DNA of 64,000 nucleotides from Stenotrophomonas hibiscicola ATCC 19867 (GCF_000382065.1 NZ_KB907503.1:34682-98681), one strand, 5' to 3'; counted from the first letter of the stretch, positions 28,785 through 37,514 are shown. Numbers and translations are program-made. The notes: a model not told the origin generated them from the sequence alone.

Positions 28785-29867
28785 ATGACGGTTGCCGCTG
28801 AATTCAAGATCGAATACCTGCAGTACCTGGACACGGACGGCACGCTCGTCCGTGACGACCTGCCCGCGTCGCTGCGCGACCCCAAGGTCCTGGTACCGCT
28901 GTTCAAGCAGATGCTGTTCGTACGCACGTTCGACAGCAAATCCATCGCGCTGCAGCGCACCGGCAAGCTGGGCACCTATGCCGCCTGCCTGGGCCATGAA
29001 GCCGCGCACGTGGGTATCGGCGCGGCGATGCAGAAGGACGACGTGTTCGCGCCTTCGTACCGCGAATATGGCGCGATGTTCATGCGTGGCGTGCGCCCGC
29101 ACGACGTGCTGATGTACTGGGGGGGCGACGAACGCGGCAACGATTACGGCGGCAACGCGGCCAAGGACTTCCCGTTCTGCGTGCCGATCTCCACCCAGTG
29201 CCTGCATGCCGCAGGCGCGGCGCTGAAGTTCAAGCTCAACAAGGAACCGCAGATCGCGGTGGCGGTGTGCGGCGACGGCGGCAGCTCCAAGACCGACTTC
29301 TACGCGGCACTGAATTCGGCCGGCGCCTACAAGCTCCCGCTGATCCTGTGCATCGTCAACAACGGCTGGGCCATCTCGGTTCCGCGTTCGGCCCAGACCG
29401 GTGCCGAAACACTGGCGCAGAAGGGCCTGGCCGGCGGCCTGCACTGCCTGCAGGTGGATGGCAATGACCTGATCGCGGTGCTGGCGGCCATGGAGCAGGC
29501 GCGCGAACGTGCGCTGGCCGGCGACGGCGGCACCGTGCTGGAACTGATGACCTACCGCCTGTCCGACCACACCACCGCCGATGACGCGCGCCGCTACCGC
29601 GACGACGCCGAAGTGAAGGATGCCTGGCAGCGCGAGCCGATGCTGCGCCTGCGCAAGTACCTGATCAACGCCGGTGTGTGGAGCGAAAACGAAGAGACCG
29701 CCTGGGTCGCCGAGTGCGGCACGCGCGTGGACGAGGAAGTGAACCTGTACCTCAACACGCCGGTGCAGCCGGTCGAGGCGATGTTCGACTTCCTGTATGC
29801 CGATCCGCCGCCGGACCTGCTGGCCCAGCGTGCCCAGGCGATCGCCTTGGAGAAGCGCCATGGATGA
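28785..29867 (+). CDS. pdhA: 2-oxoacid (pyruvate) dehydrogenase E1 component, alpha subunit
   Basis: 360-aa ThDP-dependent α-subunit. The thiamine diphosphate motif is intact: VCGDGGSSKTDFYAALN...CIVNNGWAIS (GDG to NN). SYREYG-like APSYREYGAMFMRGV and the phosphorylation-loop region YRLSDHTTADDARRYR are typical. It resembles Bacillus-type PdhA and also branched-chain E1α; pyruvate is the more usual annotation for this operon in Xanthomonadaceae, but the substrate is not proven. The ATG at 28785 is used because GAAGG lies 11-15 bases upstream and the GTG at 28773 is too close to it. Confidence 0.92.
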   Translation: MTVAAEFKIEYLQYLDTDGTLVRDDLPASLRDPKVLVPLFKQMLFVRTFDSKSIALQRTGKLGTYAACLGHEAAHVGIGAAMQKDDVFAPSYREYGAMFMRGVRPHDVLMYWGGDERGNDYGGNAAKDFPFCVPISTQCLHAAGAALKFKLNKEPQIAVAVCGDGGSSKTDFYAALNSAGAYKLPLILCIVNNGWAISVPRSAQTGAETLAQKGLAGGLHCLQVDGNDLIAVLAAMEQARERALAGDGGTVLELMTYRLSDHTTADDARRYRDDAEVKDAWQREPMLRLRKYLINAGVWSENEETAWVAECGTRVDEEVNLYLNTPVQPVEAMFDFLYADPPPDLLAQRAQAIALEKRHG

Positions 29868-30927
29868 GATCAAGAACGGCGCGCCCGGCGCGCACACCAA
29901 CGCCGCCGACAGCGCTGCGGTCGCGCGCGGAGAAGAGAGCATGACCACCACCCCGATCACCCTCATCGAAGCCATCACCCAGGCGCTGGCCTGGGAGCTG
30001 GAACACGACCCGTCGGTGCTGGTGCTGGGCGAAGACGTGGGCGTCAACGGCGGCGTGTTCCGCGCCACCGCCGGCCTGCAGCAGCGCTTCGGCTCGGACC
30101 GCATCCTCGACACCCCGCTGGATGAAACCACCATCGCCGGCCTGACCATTGGCCTGGCCGCGCAGGGTATGAAGCCGGTGGCAGAAGCCCAGTTCGATGG
30201 CTTCATGTACCCGATGGTCGACCATATCGTCTGCCACGCCGCACGCCTGCGTTACCGTACCCGTGGCCGCCTGCACTGCCCGATGGTGCTGCGCGTGCCG
30301 TGGGGCGGTGGCATCCGCGCGCCGGAACACCACAGCGAAGCCAACGAGGCGATCTTCACCAACGTGCCGGGCCTGCGCGTGGTGCTGCCGTCGTCGCCGC
30401 AGCGCGCCTACGGCCTGCTGCTGGCCGCGATCCGCGAGCCGGATCCGGTGATCTACATGGAGCCCAAGCGCATCTACCGCCAGTACAAGGAAGTGGTCGT
30501 CAACGACGGCGAAGCCTTGCCGCTGGACGTCTGCTTCGTGCTGCGCGACGGCACCGACGTGACCCTGGTGACCTGGGGCGCGCAGGTGAAGGAAGCGCTG
30601 GAAGCGGCCGACAAGCTGGCCGGCGAAGGCATCAGTGCCGAAGTCATCGACGTGGCCACGCTGCGTCCGCTGGACTTCGCCACCATCGCCGAATCGGTGG
30701 CCAAGACCGGCCGCTGCGTGATCGTGCAGGAGGCCCCGAAGACGGCGGGCTTCGGCGCCGAGATCGTCGCGCGCCTGGCCGAGGAATCGATCTACGACCT
30801 GCTGGCCCCGGTCGAGCGCGTCACTGGCTACGACACCCACATTCCGCTGTTCCGCCTGGAAATGAAGTACCTGCCGAGCGTTGAGCGGATCGTGGCTGCG
30901 GCCAAGCGCGCGGTGGCGGCCGGCTGA
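29860..30927 (+). CDS. pdhB: 2-oxoacid (pyruvate) dehydrogenase E1 component, beta subunit
   Basis: E1β of the same complex. LVLGEDVGVNGGVFRATAGL, QFDGFMYPMVDHI, RVPWGGGIRAPEHHSE and the transketolase C-terminal EVIDVATLRPLD are conserved. Two starts compete: the ATG at 29860 overlaps the pdhA stop and has GGAG seven bases upstream (355 aa), and the ATG at 29941 also has GGAG eight bases upstream and matches the usual family N-terminus (MTTTPITLIEAITQ; 328 aa). The 27-residue extension is Ala/Gly-rich and unlike the family. Confidence 0.92.
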   Translation: MDEIKNGAPGAHTNAADSAAVARGEESMTTTPITLIEAITQALAWELEHDPSVLVLGEDVGVNGGVFRATAGLQQRFGSDRILDTPLDETTIAGLTIGLAAQGMKPVAEAQFDGFMYPMVDHIVCHAARLRYRTRGRLHCPMVLRVPWGGGIRAPEHHSEANEAIFTNVPGLRVVLPSSPQRAYGLLLAAIREPDPVIYMEPKRIYRQYKEVVVNDGEALPLDVCFVLRDGTDVTLVTWGAQVKEALEAADKLAGEGISAEVIDVATLRPLDFATIAESVAKTGRCVIVQEAPKTAGFGAEIVARLAEESIYDLLAPVERVTGYDTHIPLFRLEMKYLPSVERIVAAAKRAVAAG

Positions 30928-30928
30928 C

Positions 30929-31282
30929 ATGCGGGCCCGCCTTCTGGGGGCTTACCGCAGCCAGTATCCCAACCCGCTCCGGTTCCACACCGGCCAGATC
31001 GTCGAAGTAGGTGTGCGTGACGAGGAATGGCCGGCGTTTGCCTGGGTACGCACCAACGATGGGCGCGCTGGCTGGGCGCCCATCGCCTGGTTGCAGCTGC
31101 TGGACGAGGGTCGCGCCGAAGCGCTGTGCGACTACGACGCCCGCGAGCTGGATGTGGAAAGCGGCGAGATGGTGAAGCTTCATCACGAACACGGCGGGTG
31201 GTGGTGGTCCGAGCGCGCCAATGGCGCGACGGGTTGGCTGCCGGCCCGCGAACTGGAACTGCTGGAAGAGAACTGCAAATGA
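30929..31282 (+). CDS. SH3-like tandem-domain protein encoded inside the dehydrogenase operon
   Basis: 117-aa soluble protein made of two SH3-like repeats: residues about 8-58 (IVEVGVRDEEWPAFAWVRTNDGRAGWAPIAWL) and 62-113 (ALCDYDARELDVESGEMVKL...GWWWSERANGATGWLPARELE). The second repeat has the ALYDYDA-type start and the WxxxRxxxGxxGWxP pattern of eukaryotic-like SH3 domains. It begins one base after the pdhB stop and its own stop overlaps pdhC by four bases, so it is expressed with the complex. A role as an assembly or regulatory factor is an inference. Confidence 0.85.
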   Translation: MRARLLGAYRSQYPNPLRFHTGQIVEVGVRDEEWPAFAWVRTNDGRAGWAPIAWLQLLDEGRAEALCDYDARELDVESGEMVKLHHEHGGWWWSERANGATGWLPARELELLEENCK

Positions 31283-32670
31283 GCCAGACCAAGAACTTCA
31301 ACCTGCCCGACCTGGGCGAAGGCCTGCCGGACGCGACCATCGTCGAGTGGTTCGTCAAGGAAGGCGATGTGATCAAGCTGGACGAGCCGCTGGTCTCGAT
31401 GGAGACCGCCAAGGCCGTGGTGGAAGTGCCCTCGCCGTTCTCCGGCAAGGTGCTGAAGCTGTCCGGCGGGGCCGGCGACATCATCCCGACCGGCTCGGTG
31501 CTGGCCAGCTTCGAACTGGACCCGAACCTGCCGCAGCGCGCCGATGGCCAGGACACCGGCCACAGCCATGGCCACGCCGCACCGGCCGCGCCGGCTGCCG
31601 CACCGACCCCGCCGCCGCTGCCGGCTGCACCGGTCGTTGCGGAAGAAGCCAAGCCCGCCGCTGCCGAGCGTGATGACGCCGGTACCGTGGTCGGCGCGAT
31701 GCAGAGCTCCAACACCGTGCATGCCGAACAGGCGCTGGCCGTCGGCGGCGTCAAGGCCGTGCCGGCCGTGCGTGCGATGGCGCGCAAGCTGGGCGTGGAC
31801 CTGAGCCGCGTGGCCGCTACCGGCACCGATGGCGCGGTGACGATGGCCGACGTCAAGCAGGCCGCCGCCAACGGCACCGCCAAGCTTGGCGCCGCTCCGG
31901 CACCGGTCGCTGCCACGGCGTATGCAGCGCCGGCCCCGGCGCAGGTGTCTGCCCCGGTGCAGAGCGAAGCCCGCACCCCGCTCTCCGCCGCCGGCAAGCC
32001 GATGCGCACCCAGCCGCCGGGCGTGGTCGCCAAGGGCCAGCCGGAACCGCTGAAGGGCGTGCGCCGCAACATGGCCCGCGTGATGGCCGACGCGCACAGC
32101 AAGGTCGTGCCGACCACGCTGAACGACGACGCCGACATCCACGCCTGGCTGCCGGGCAACGACGTCACCGCGCGCCTGGTTCGCGCCATCGTCGTTGCCG
32201 CACAGAAGGTGCCGGCCATGAACGCCTGGTTCGACGGTGAAGCGCTGACCCGCACCCTGCACGCCCAGGTGGACATCGGCATCGCCGTGGACACCGACGA
32301 CGGCCTGTTCGTGCCGGCCCTGCGCAATGCCGACATGCTCGACGCGCGTGGCATCCGCGAGGGCGTCAACCGCCTGCGCGAGCAGGTGGAATCGCGTTCG
32401 ATCGCTGCCTCGGAACTGAGCGGCTACACCATCTCGCTGTCCAACTTCGGCATGTTCGCCGGTCGTTACGCAACCCCGGTCGTGGTGCCGCCGTGCGTGG
32501 CCATCGTCGGTGCCGGCCGTGCCCGCCACCAGATGACCCCGGTGATGGGCGGCGTGGAAGCGCACAAGGTGATCCCGCTGTCGGTCACCTTCGACCACCG
32601 CGCGGCTACGGGTGGTGAAGCCGCCCGCTTCCTGCGCGCGATGATGGACGACCTGGCGCTGGCCAGCTGA
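31279..32670 (+). CDS. pdhC: Dihydrolipoamide acyltransferase (E2) of the 2-oxoacid dehydrogenase complex
   Basis: 463-aa E2. One lipoyl domain at the N-terminus with the lipoylated Lys in METAKAVVEVPSP (about residue 45), an Ala/Pro linker, a peripheral-subunit-binding domain (VRAMARKLGVDLSRVAATG...VTMADV, about 155-190) and a C-terminal acyltransferase domain. The catalytic motif reads FDHRAATGGEAARF: the His and Arg are kept but the canonical Asp of HRxxDG is Thr, as in one known subset of E2 proteins. There is no lpd gene in the operon. Confidence 0.92.
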   Translation: MSQTKNFNLPDLGEGLPDATIVEWFVKEGDVIKLDEPLVSMETAKAVVEVPSPFSGKVLKLSGGAGDIIPTGSVLASFELDPNLPQRADGQDTGHSHGHAAPAAPAAAPTPPPLPAAPVVAEEAKPAAAERDDAGTVVGAMQSSNTVHAEQALAVGGVKAVPAVRAMARKLGVDLSRVAATGTDGAVTMADVKQAAANGTAKLGAAPAPVAATAYAAPAPAQVSAPVQSEARTPLSAAGKPMRTQPPGVVAKGQPEPLKGVRRNMARVMADAHSKVVPTTLNDDADIHAWLPGNDVTARLVRAIVVAAQKVPAMNAWFDGEALTRTLHAQVDIGIAVDTDDGLFVPALRNADMLDARGIREGVNRLREQVESRSIAASELSGYTISLSNFGMFAGRYATPVVVPPCVAIVGAGRARHQMTPVMGGVEAHKVIPLSVTFDHRAATGGEAARFLRAMMDDLALAS

Positions 32671-32686
32671 TCGGCATCTGATCGGT

Positions 32687-32708
32687 GGGTGCCAACCTTG
32701 GTTGGCAC
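32687..32708. repeat. REP-like palindrome after pdhC
   Basis: GTGGGTGCCAACCTTGGTTG palindrome of the GTAG family core with a changed head (GTGG), 17 bp after the pdhC stop. Confidence 0.55.
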
Positions 32709-32718
32709 ATGACTTGGA

Positions 32719-32748
32719 AAAACGCCGGGCATTGCCCGGCGTTTTTTT
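32719..32748 (+). terminator. Rho-independent terminator of the pdh operon
   Basis: Stem AACGCCGGGC/GCCCGGCGTT with a three-base loop and a run of seven T. Confidence 0.93.
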
Positions 32749-32768
32749 GTGCCTGCTCCGTCGCGCTC

Positions 32769-32792
32769 CATCCACGCATGGCGGGGATCTAC
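32769..32792 (-). repeat. Single GTAG REP repeat (minus strand)
   Basis: GTAGATCCCCGCCATGCGTGG on the minus strand, between the pdh terminator and the low-GC gene. Confidence 0.85.
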
Positions 32793-32846
32793 TGGGCTCT
32801 CCGACCGTCGGTTGAAAGCCCAACGAAGCACTTTGAGAATAGTTGC

Positions 32847-33887
32847 ATGGATTCCCAAGAGCAGCTCGATAGCATTGAGCCTCTCTGCAGACGTCGAACT
32901 TCCGTGATTGAGACACCACCCACACTCGAAGAATTCATGAAGGCGGGCAATGATTTTTTCCGCGCCTCTCCATTCTTCCTACGGTTGACGAGGGATGAGG
33001 ATCCGTCAGACACGAACTGGGTCCTTGGCATCATCTTCCTGCGCTGGCTCGCCCGAAATCACGCTTTCCTTGACGCATCGGTCGGCTCTACGGTGGCAGC
33101 CGCCCCCTCGCCGACAGACACCCTGGCATGCATCGAAGCTGCCTTCCAGGACGAAATCCCCGGTGCTGCGTTCGACCCGGAATTGCTGGAGTTCACCGTT
33201 CGCTACTTCTGCATGGCCGCTCCCTACTTTTCGGACTTCTTCTCGTTGTTCCCTCAAGACGCCATGCCTTCGCCGGACGCCATGTGGGACAAACAGGAGC
33301 AGGTATACGCAATTATCGACTCCCGTCTGCAGTCATGGCGCAACGGCGAGCCCATCATCCGGGCGGTCGTCCCCAATGCCGATCAACAAAGACACGCCGA
33401 ACAGGCTACGCCGCTGGACGCTGACGTCTGGATCTCAACACTGGCAACGCTATCGGATGCTGCGGTCACCCACGAAGGTGATCGTGCATACGCCAACCAC
33501 TTCTACAGGCCACTGACAAAACCACCGTCAGTAGAAGTCGTCCTTGCGGTCATGAGGGAGTTCCTCCGGAACCCGCCACATGACGCGTCGATCATGTGTG
33601 CAGCCGAGAACTTCCTGTCGGATATTCCGCTCTCCCGCTACATCAAAGCGTATTCCATCCTCGCACCCGACCTCTTGGACGTCTCTTCAGATGCTGCGCT
33701 CAATCTCTTCAACTATCCGGGCAGTGAATTAACGCCACGCCAGGTCCGACAGTTCACCAAAGAGCTCAGGCGATGCAATCCAAGCCGCGACGTGGTCGCA
33801 GAGCTGGCCCAGCTGGCCATTGAATGGGATTCGGAAGACGACGAGATATTCTCAATCGTCATCGACGCAGCGCAGAAGCAAGGGTAG
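32847..33887 (+). CDS. Uncharacterised protein, lower-GC orphan
   Basis: 346-aa soluble protein that was not recognised. It is largely helical and acidic, with segments such as TLEEFMKAGNDFFRAS, RYFCMAAPYFSDFF and SDIPLSRYIKAYSIL and a final DSEDDEIFSIVIDAAQ; no signal peptide, membrane helix or catalytic motif is visible. Codon third positions are far less G/C-biased than in neighbouring genes, pointing to recent acquisition. It stands alone after a REP repeat. Such orphans in this genus are often immunity proteins of polymorphic toxin loci, but no toxin gene is nearby and this is only a possibility. The ATG at 32847 has GAGAA eight bases upstream; the frame is open to 32685 through repeat sequence. 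Confidence 0.7.
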   Translation: MDSQEQLDSIEPLCRRRTSVIETPPTLEEFMKAGNDFFRASPFFLRLTRDEDPSDTNWVLGIIFLRWLARNHAFLDASVGSTVAAAPSPTDTLACIEAAFQDEIPGAAFDPELLEFTVRYFCMAAPYFSDFFSLFPQDAMPSPDAMWDKQEQVYAIIDSRLQSWRNGEPIIRAVVPNADQQRHAEQATPLDADVWISTLATLSDAAVTHEGDRAYANHFYRPLTKPPSVEVVLAVMREFLRNPPHDASIMCAAENFLSDIPLSRYIKAYSILAPDLLDVSSDAALNLFNYPGSELTPRQVRQFTKELRRCNPSRDVVAELAQLAIEWDSEDDEIFSIVIDAAQKQG

Positions 33888-33924
33888 GTCCAGGAGCCGG
33901 CAATTGCCGCCCCCCCTCCTTTGA

Positions 33925-34311
33925 TCAATTCCGCGCGACCATGCCCTCGGCGCGGCTGTACACACGCAGGCGGTGGCCATCAGGATCTGCCCCGACAAAT
34001 GTATGGCCGAATTCCAGTGTCAACGGCGCCTGCAGGATCTCCACACCAAGAGCGCGCCACGCATCGTGCATCTGCTGCACAGCCTCCGGGTTGGCCACCA
34101 CCATCGCCAGTTCGGCGGCGCCGGCCTGCGCGGACACCGGCGGCTGCACGCCGTCGCGCTGCCACAGGCCCAGTGCAGCGCCATCGCCGAGCAGGAACAG
34201 GGCAAAGCCGGGCGACTGCTCGACCGGCGGCTTGCCGAGGATGCCGCTGTAGAAAGTGGCGCTGGTGGCGACGTCGCGCACGTACTGCAGCAGGGTGCTG
34301 GGCGTGAACAT
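33925..34311 (-). CDS. VOC (glyoxalase/bleomycin-resistance) family protein
   Basis: 128-aa protein of two βαβββ modules. The N-terminal LQYVRDVATSATFYSGILG and C-terminal LEFGHTFVGADPDGHRLRVYS are typical of the vicinal-oxygen-chelate superfamily; the C-terminal Glu-less DPDGHRLRVY pattern suggests a PhnB- or bleomycin-binding-like member rather than a true glyoxalase I. It lies downstream of the WYL regulator gene on the same strand, an arrangement common for regulator/VOC pairs. Confidence 0.85.
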   Translation of the reverse strand: MFTPSTLLQYVRDVATSATFYSGILGKPPVEQSPGFALFLLGDGAALGLWQRDGVQPPVSAQAGAAELAMVVANPEAVQQMHDAWRALGVEILQAPLTLEFGHTFVGADPDGHRLRVYSRAEGMVARN

Positions 34312-34353
34312 GGGGAAGCTCCGTTGTTGGGAGCGTTCATGGTGGTACGGGCC

Positions 34354-34374
34354 TGCTGACAGATTCTGTCAGCA
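34354..34374. promoter_or_regulatory. Putative operator upstream of the VOC gene
   Basis: TGCTGACA and TGTCAGCA form a perfect 8-bp inverted repeat with the five-base centre GATTC, 43 bp upstream of the VOC start. It may be the binding site of the adjacent YafY-type regulator. The same AT-richer block (34340-34388) may hold the promoter. Confidence 0.45.
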
Positions 34375-34387
34375 GATTCGTCTGTCG

Positions 34388-34475
34388 GTAGAGTCGACTG
34401 TTAGTCGACTGCTCTTCCTTCAACGCGCTTGAAACCCCGCGCTGCGCGCGATAGTCGACTAACAGTCGACTCTAC
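34388..34475. repeat. Inverted pair of GTAG REP repeats
   Basis: Copies at 34388-34411 (plus) and about 34452-34475 (minus), both on the AGTCGACTGTTAGTCGACT core, nearly identical to the pair at 7418-7503. They separate the regulator gene from the VOC gene. Confidence 0.9.
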
Positions 34476-34505
34476 CCCGCCGCCCGCTCCCCGCTGTTGC
34501 TGTGG

Positions 34506-35213
34506 CTACGAACGGTCCAACCAGTCCGGCGCGATGCCCTGCGCCTTCTGCCAGCGTCGCAGCAGGGTGGCGCGTGGCACGAGGTAGTGATCCTCCAGCA
34601 CACGCGCCTGGCGGATGCGGTCCAGACGGAAATGGCGGAAATCCTCGCGGCGCTCGCACCACGCCGCCAGCATCGGCACCTCATCGAAGTAGCCCAGCGC
34701 GAACGGCCAGACGATGCGCTCGCTGCGCTGGCCGTGCGCGTCCTCGTAGCCGAAATTCAGGCGCTGCTGTGAACCGACAGCCTCTCGCACGGCCTGCAGA
34801 CGAGCTGGGGGAACCTTGGCCGCCGCACGCGAAGGGCCCACCCGCAGGCCACTGTCACGCAAGGCCTCGCGCCGCGCTGCGGGCAACACATGCGCGATAC
34901 GCGCCAGGGCATCGCGTGCGGCTTCGGCCAACGCGGGTTCGGTACGGGCCGCAACCCAGCGCAGGCCCAGCACCAGCGCATCGATCTCGGCCGGTGGCAG
35001 GGTCATCGGCGGCAGGGTATCGCTCGGCGCCAGCTGGTAGCCGACGCCGGCCTCGCCACGCAGGTCGGCGCCCTGCTCGCGCAGGGTCTCGATATCGCGG
35101 TACAGCGTGCGCAGGCTGATACCCAGCGCATCGGCCAGCACCTGCCCCGCGACCGGCCGTCGATGACGACGCAGCAGCTGCAGCAGCTGGGTCAGGCGCA
35201 GCGCTCGCGACAT
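34506..35213 (-). CDS. YafY-family HTH-WYL transcriptional regulator
   Basis: 235-aa regulator with an N-terminal DeoR/HTH_11-type winged helix (RALRLTQLLQLLRRHRRPVAGQVLADALGISLRTLYRDIETLREQG) and a C-terminal WYL-type ligand domain (QQRLNFGYEDAHG...RIVWPFALGYFDEVPMLAAWCERREDFRHFRLDRI). WYL regulators of this size commonly control a neighbouring VOC or oxidoreductase gene. Its start codon overlaps the stop of the NAD(P)-binding gene by one base (TGATG). Confidence 0.92.
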   Translation of the reverse strand: MSRALRLTQLLQLLRRHRRPVAGQVLADALGISLRTLYRDIETLREQGADLRGEAGVGYQLAPSDTLPPMTLPPAEIDALVLGLRWVAARTEPALAEAARDALARIAHVLPAARREALRDSGLRVGPSRAAAKVPPARLQAVREAVGSQQRLNFGYEDAHGQRSERIVWPFALGYFDEVPMLAAWCERREDFRHFRLDRIRQARVLEDHYLVPRATLLRRWQKAQGIAPDWLDRS

Positions 35214-35848
35214 CAGCCGACCAGCGCGCGCGACGCCACCACGTGCTCGCCCGGTTGCGGGGCCAGCGCAGCCTCGACCAGCGCCCTGGCAATTTCGCTG
35301 GCCGGGTTGATCCGCCATGCCCGTGGCAACACCGGCCCCAGTGCACCCAGCACCGTCAGTGCCAGGCGTTCGCCGCGGCGAACCTCGTTGCGCTCGCCAC
35401 CGATCAGTCCTGGGCGGACCAGGGTCAACGAATTGAAGCCCAGCGCACGCAGATCACGCTCCAGCTCGCCCTTCACCCGGCTGTAGAAGATCGACGACTG
35501 TGGGTTGGCGCCGGCTGCGGAATTCAGCACATAGGTCTGCGCCCCCTGTGCTTTTGCCAGGCGTGCGAACGCCAGCGGGTAGTCATGATCGATGCGATGG
35601 AAGGCCTCGCGGCTGCCGGCCTGGGCAATGGTGCTGCCCAGCGCGCAGATGACCGCGTCTACGCGCGCCCATTCGGGCGAGGTGGGCAACGCGTCGAAGG
35701 CCAACACCGGGTTCTCCAGCTTCCCGTGGGTTACGCCCAACGGGCGGCGAGTGGGCGCCACCACGGCGCTGCAGCGCGGGTCGTCCAGCAGCCTGGGCAG
35801 GGTCAGCCCACCGACCAGGCCGGTCGCCCCCAGCAACATCACGCGCAT
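35213..35848 (-). CDS. NAD(P)-binding (atypical SDR) protein
   Basis: 211-aa Rossmann-fold protein of the atypical short-chain dehydrogenase / NmrA-like type. The nucleotide loop is VMLLGATGLVGGLTLPRLL at the N-terminus; SRVKGELERDLRALGF and TLVRPGLIGGERNE are typical of the YwnB/Htatip2-like oxidoreductases. The ATG at 35848 has GGAGG seven bases upstream. It is the first gene of a minus-strand unit with the WYL regulator and VOC gene. Confidence 0.87.
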   Translation of the reverse strand: MRVMLLGATGLVGGLTLPRLLDDPRCSAVVAPTRRPLGVTHGKLENPVLAFDALPTSPEWARVDAVICALGSTIAQAGSREAFHRIDHDYPLAFARLAKAQGAQTYVLNSAAGANPQSSIFYSRVKGELERDLRALGFNSLTLVRPGLIGGERNEVRRGERLALTVLGALGPVLPRAWRINPASEIARALVEAALAPQPGEHVVASRALVG

Positions 35849-35955
35849 CAGCACCTCCACTGCGGCATCCTGTCGCCCATCCTAGCCGTTCAAGCCGTCG
35901 GCGGCCGCGCCGATATGCTGGAACCAGTCCCTGCCAGCCCCCCAGGATTCGCTCC

Positions 35956-37494
35956 ATGACGGACCAGCCCGACCACCGCCCTGCCCCCGGTACCGCCCTT
36001 GGGCCGCCGGCACGCGTGCGCGCGGTGGTGGACGATGGGCTGGGTGACCGCGTGGTGCTGCAGGGCGGCGGTGGCGTGGCCCTGCAGCAGCTGTTCGCAG
36101 GCGCCGACGCGCCGGAACCGCTGCTGGCGGCGTTCGCCAACGGCATGGCCACCCTGCCGGGCGAGCTGGGCGACATGGGCGACCGCCTGCAGTCGGCGCA
36201 GGCCAGCGCCGATTGGCCGCGCTACGGCCGCGCGATGCGGCAACTGATCGACAAGTACATCCGCACCATCGAACAGCATTCGCCGGACGGGCAGCCGGAA
36301 AGCCTGCGCCTGTCCGAGCAGCTGCGGCTGCTGCTGGGCGGTGCGGTGGTGGCCCTGCTGCAGCACGACCCGGACCTGCGCGAACAGGCGCAGGCCCTGG
36401 CCACGCGCCTCCGCCAGTGGCAGCCGGGTACCGCACTGGAGCCGATCGAACAAGGAGTGCGCGAACTCGGCCACCAGGTCGGTGTGCGTGCCGAGAGCTG
36501 GCAGGAGCAGCAGGCGCTGCTGCTGGAGCTGTTCGCGTTGCTGCTGGAGAACGTGAGCGAGCTGCTGGATGACCGCAGCTGGCTGCAGGGCCAGATCGCG
36601 GCGGTGCGCCAGCTGCTGGATGGTCCGCTGGAAGCCGAAGCAGTCGAGCGCACCCGCGCCGAACTGCGCGAAGTGATCTACAAGCAGGGACTGCTGCGCC
36701 AGGGCATCGACGATTCAAAAGCGGCGATGCGCGGATTGATGGGCGAGTTCATCGAGCGCATGGATGGCATGGCCACCAGCACCGGTGAGTACCATGACCG
36801 CATCGGCAGCTACGCGCTGCAGCTGCGTGAGGCGCGCAGCATCGCCGACCTCAACCAGCTGCTGCAGGAGGTGATGCGCGATACCGGCAAGGTACAGCAG
36901 CAGGCTGCGCAGGCCCGCGATCACCTGGCCAGCGCGCGGCAGGAAGTGGAACGCGCAGAGCAGCGCATTGCCGAGCTGGAGCAGGAGCTGCGTGCTGCTG
37001 GTGACCTGGCGCGTATCGATCCGCTGACCCAGGCACTGAACCGCCGCGGCCTGGACGAACTGCTGCAGCGTGAGCTGGCGCGTGCCATGCGCAACAACTC
37101 GCCGCTGGGCGTGGCGGTGATCGATCTGGATGATTTCCACCTGACCAACGAGGCGCACGGTCACGCTGGTGGCGATGCTTTGCTGCAGCACCTGGTGGCC
37201 GTGTGCAAGCTGCTGCTGCGCGCCACCGACGGCATCGCACGGTTGGGCGGCGACGAGTTCGTTCTGGTACTGCCGGAAACCCAGGGCGCCGACAGCATGG
37301 CCACCGTGCAGCGCCTGCAACGTTCACTGGCGCACCGCGTGCTGACCGTGCAGGACCGGCGCGTGCCGGTGCATTTCAGCGCCGGGCTGGCGCAATGGCA
37401 GCCCGGTGACGATACCGAGACCCTGCTGCGGCGCGCCGATGACGCGCTGTATGCGGCCAAGCGGCAAGGCAAGAACCAGGTGCAGGCGGGCTGA
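35956..37494 (+). CDS. Diguanylate cyclase (GGDEF) with long coiled-coil N-terminus
   Basis: 512-aa cytosolic protein without membrane helices. The first about 345 residues are helical and rich in Gln/Glu/Arg heptads, with a probable coiled coil near residues 310-345 (HLASARQEVERAEQRIAELEQ). The GGDEF domain follows (about 350-510): DPLTQALNRRGLDELL, VIDLDDFHLTNEAHGHAGGD, and RLGGDEFVLVLPETQ, an intact active site. RATD five residues before it is a complete inhibitory I-site (RxxD), so c-di-GMP feedback is expected. The signal sensed by the N-terminal half is unknown. Confidence 0.93.
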   Translation: MTDQPDHRPAPGTALGPPARVRAVVDDGLGDRVVLQGGGGVALQQLFAGADAPEPLLAAFANGMATLPGELGDMGDRLQSAQASADWPRYGRAMRQLIDKYIRTIEQHSPDGQPESLRLSEQLRLLLGGAVVALLQHDPDLREQAQALATRLRQWQPGTALEPIEQGVRELGHQVGVRAESWQEQQALLLELFALLLENVSELLDDRSWLQGQIAAVRQLLDGPLEAEAVERTRAELREVIYKQGLLRQGIDDSKAAMRGLMGEFIERMDGMATSTGEYHDRIGSYALQLREARSIADLNQLLQEVMRDTGKVQQQAAQARDHLASARQEVERAEQRIAELEQELRAAGDLARIDPLTQALNRRGLDELLQRELARAMRNNSPLGVAVIDLDDFHLTNEAHGHAGGDALLQHLVAVCKLLLRATDGIARLGGDEFVLVLPETQGADSMATVQRLQRSLAHRVLTVQDRRVPVHFSAGLAQWQPGDDTETLLRRADDALYAAKRQGKNQVQAG

Positions 37495-37514
37495 TGATCC
37501 AGCGTGCAGACGCT

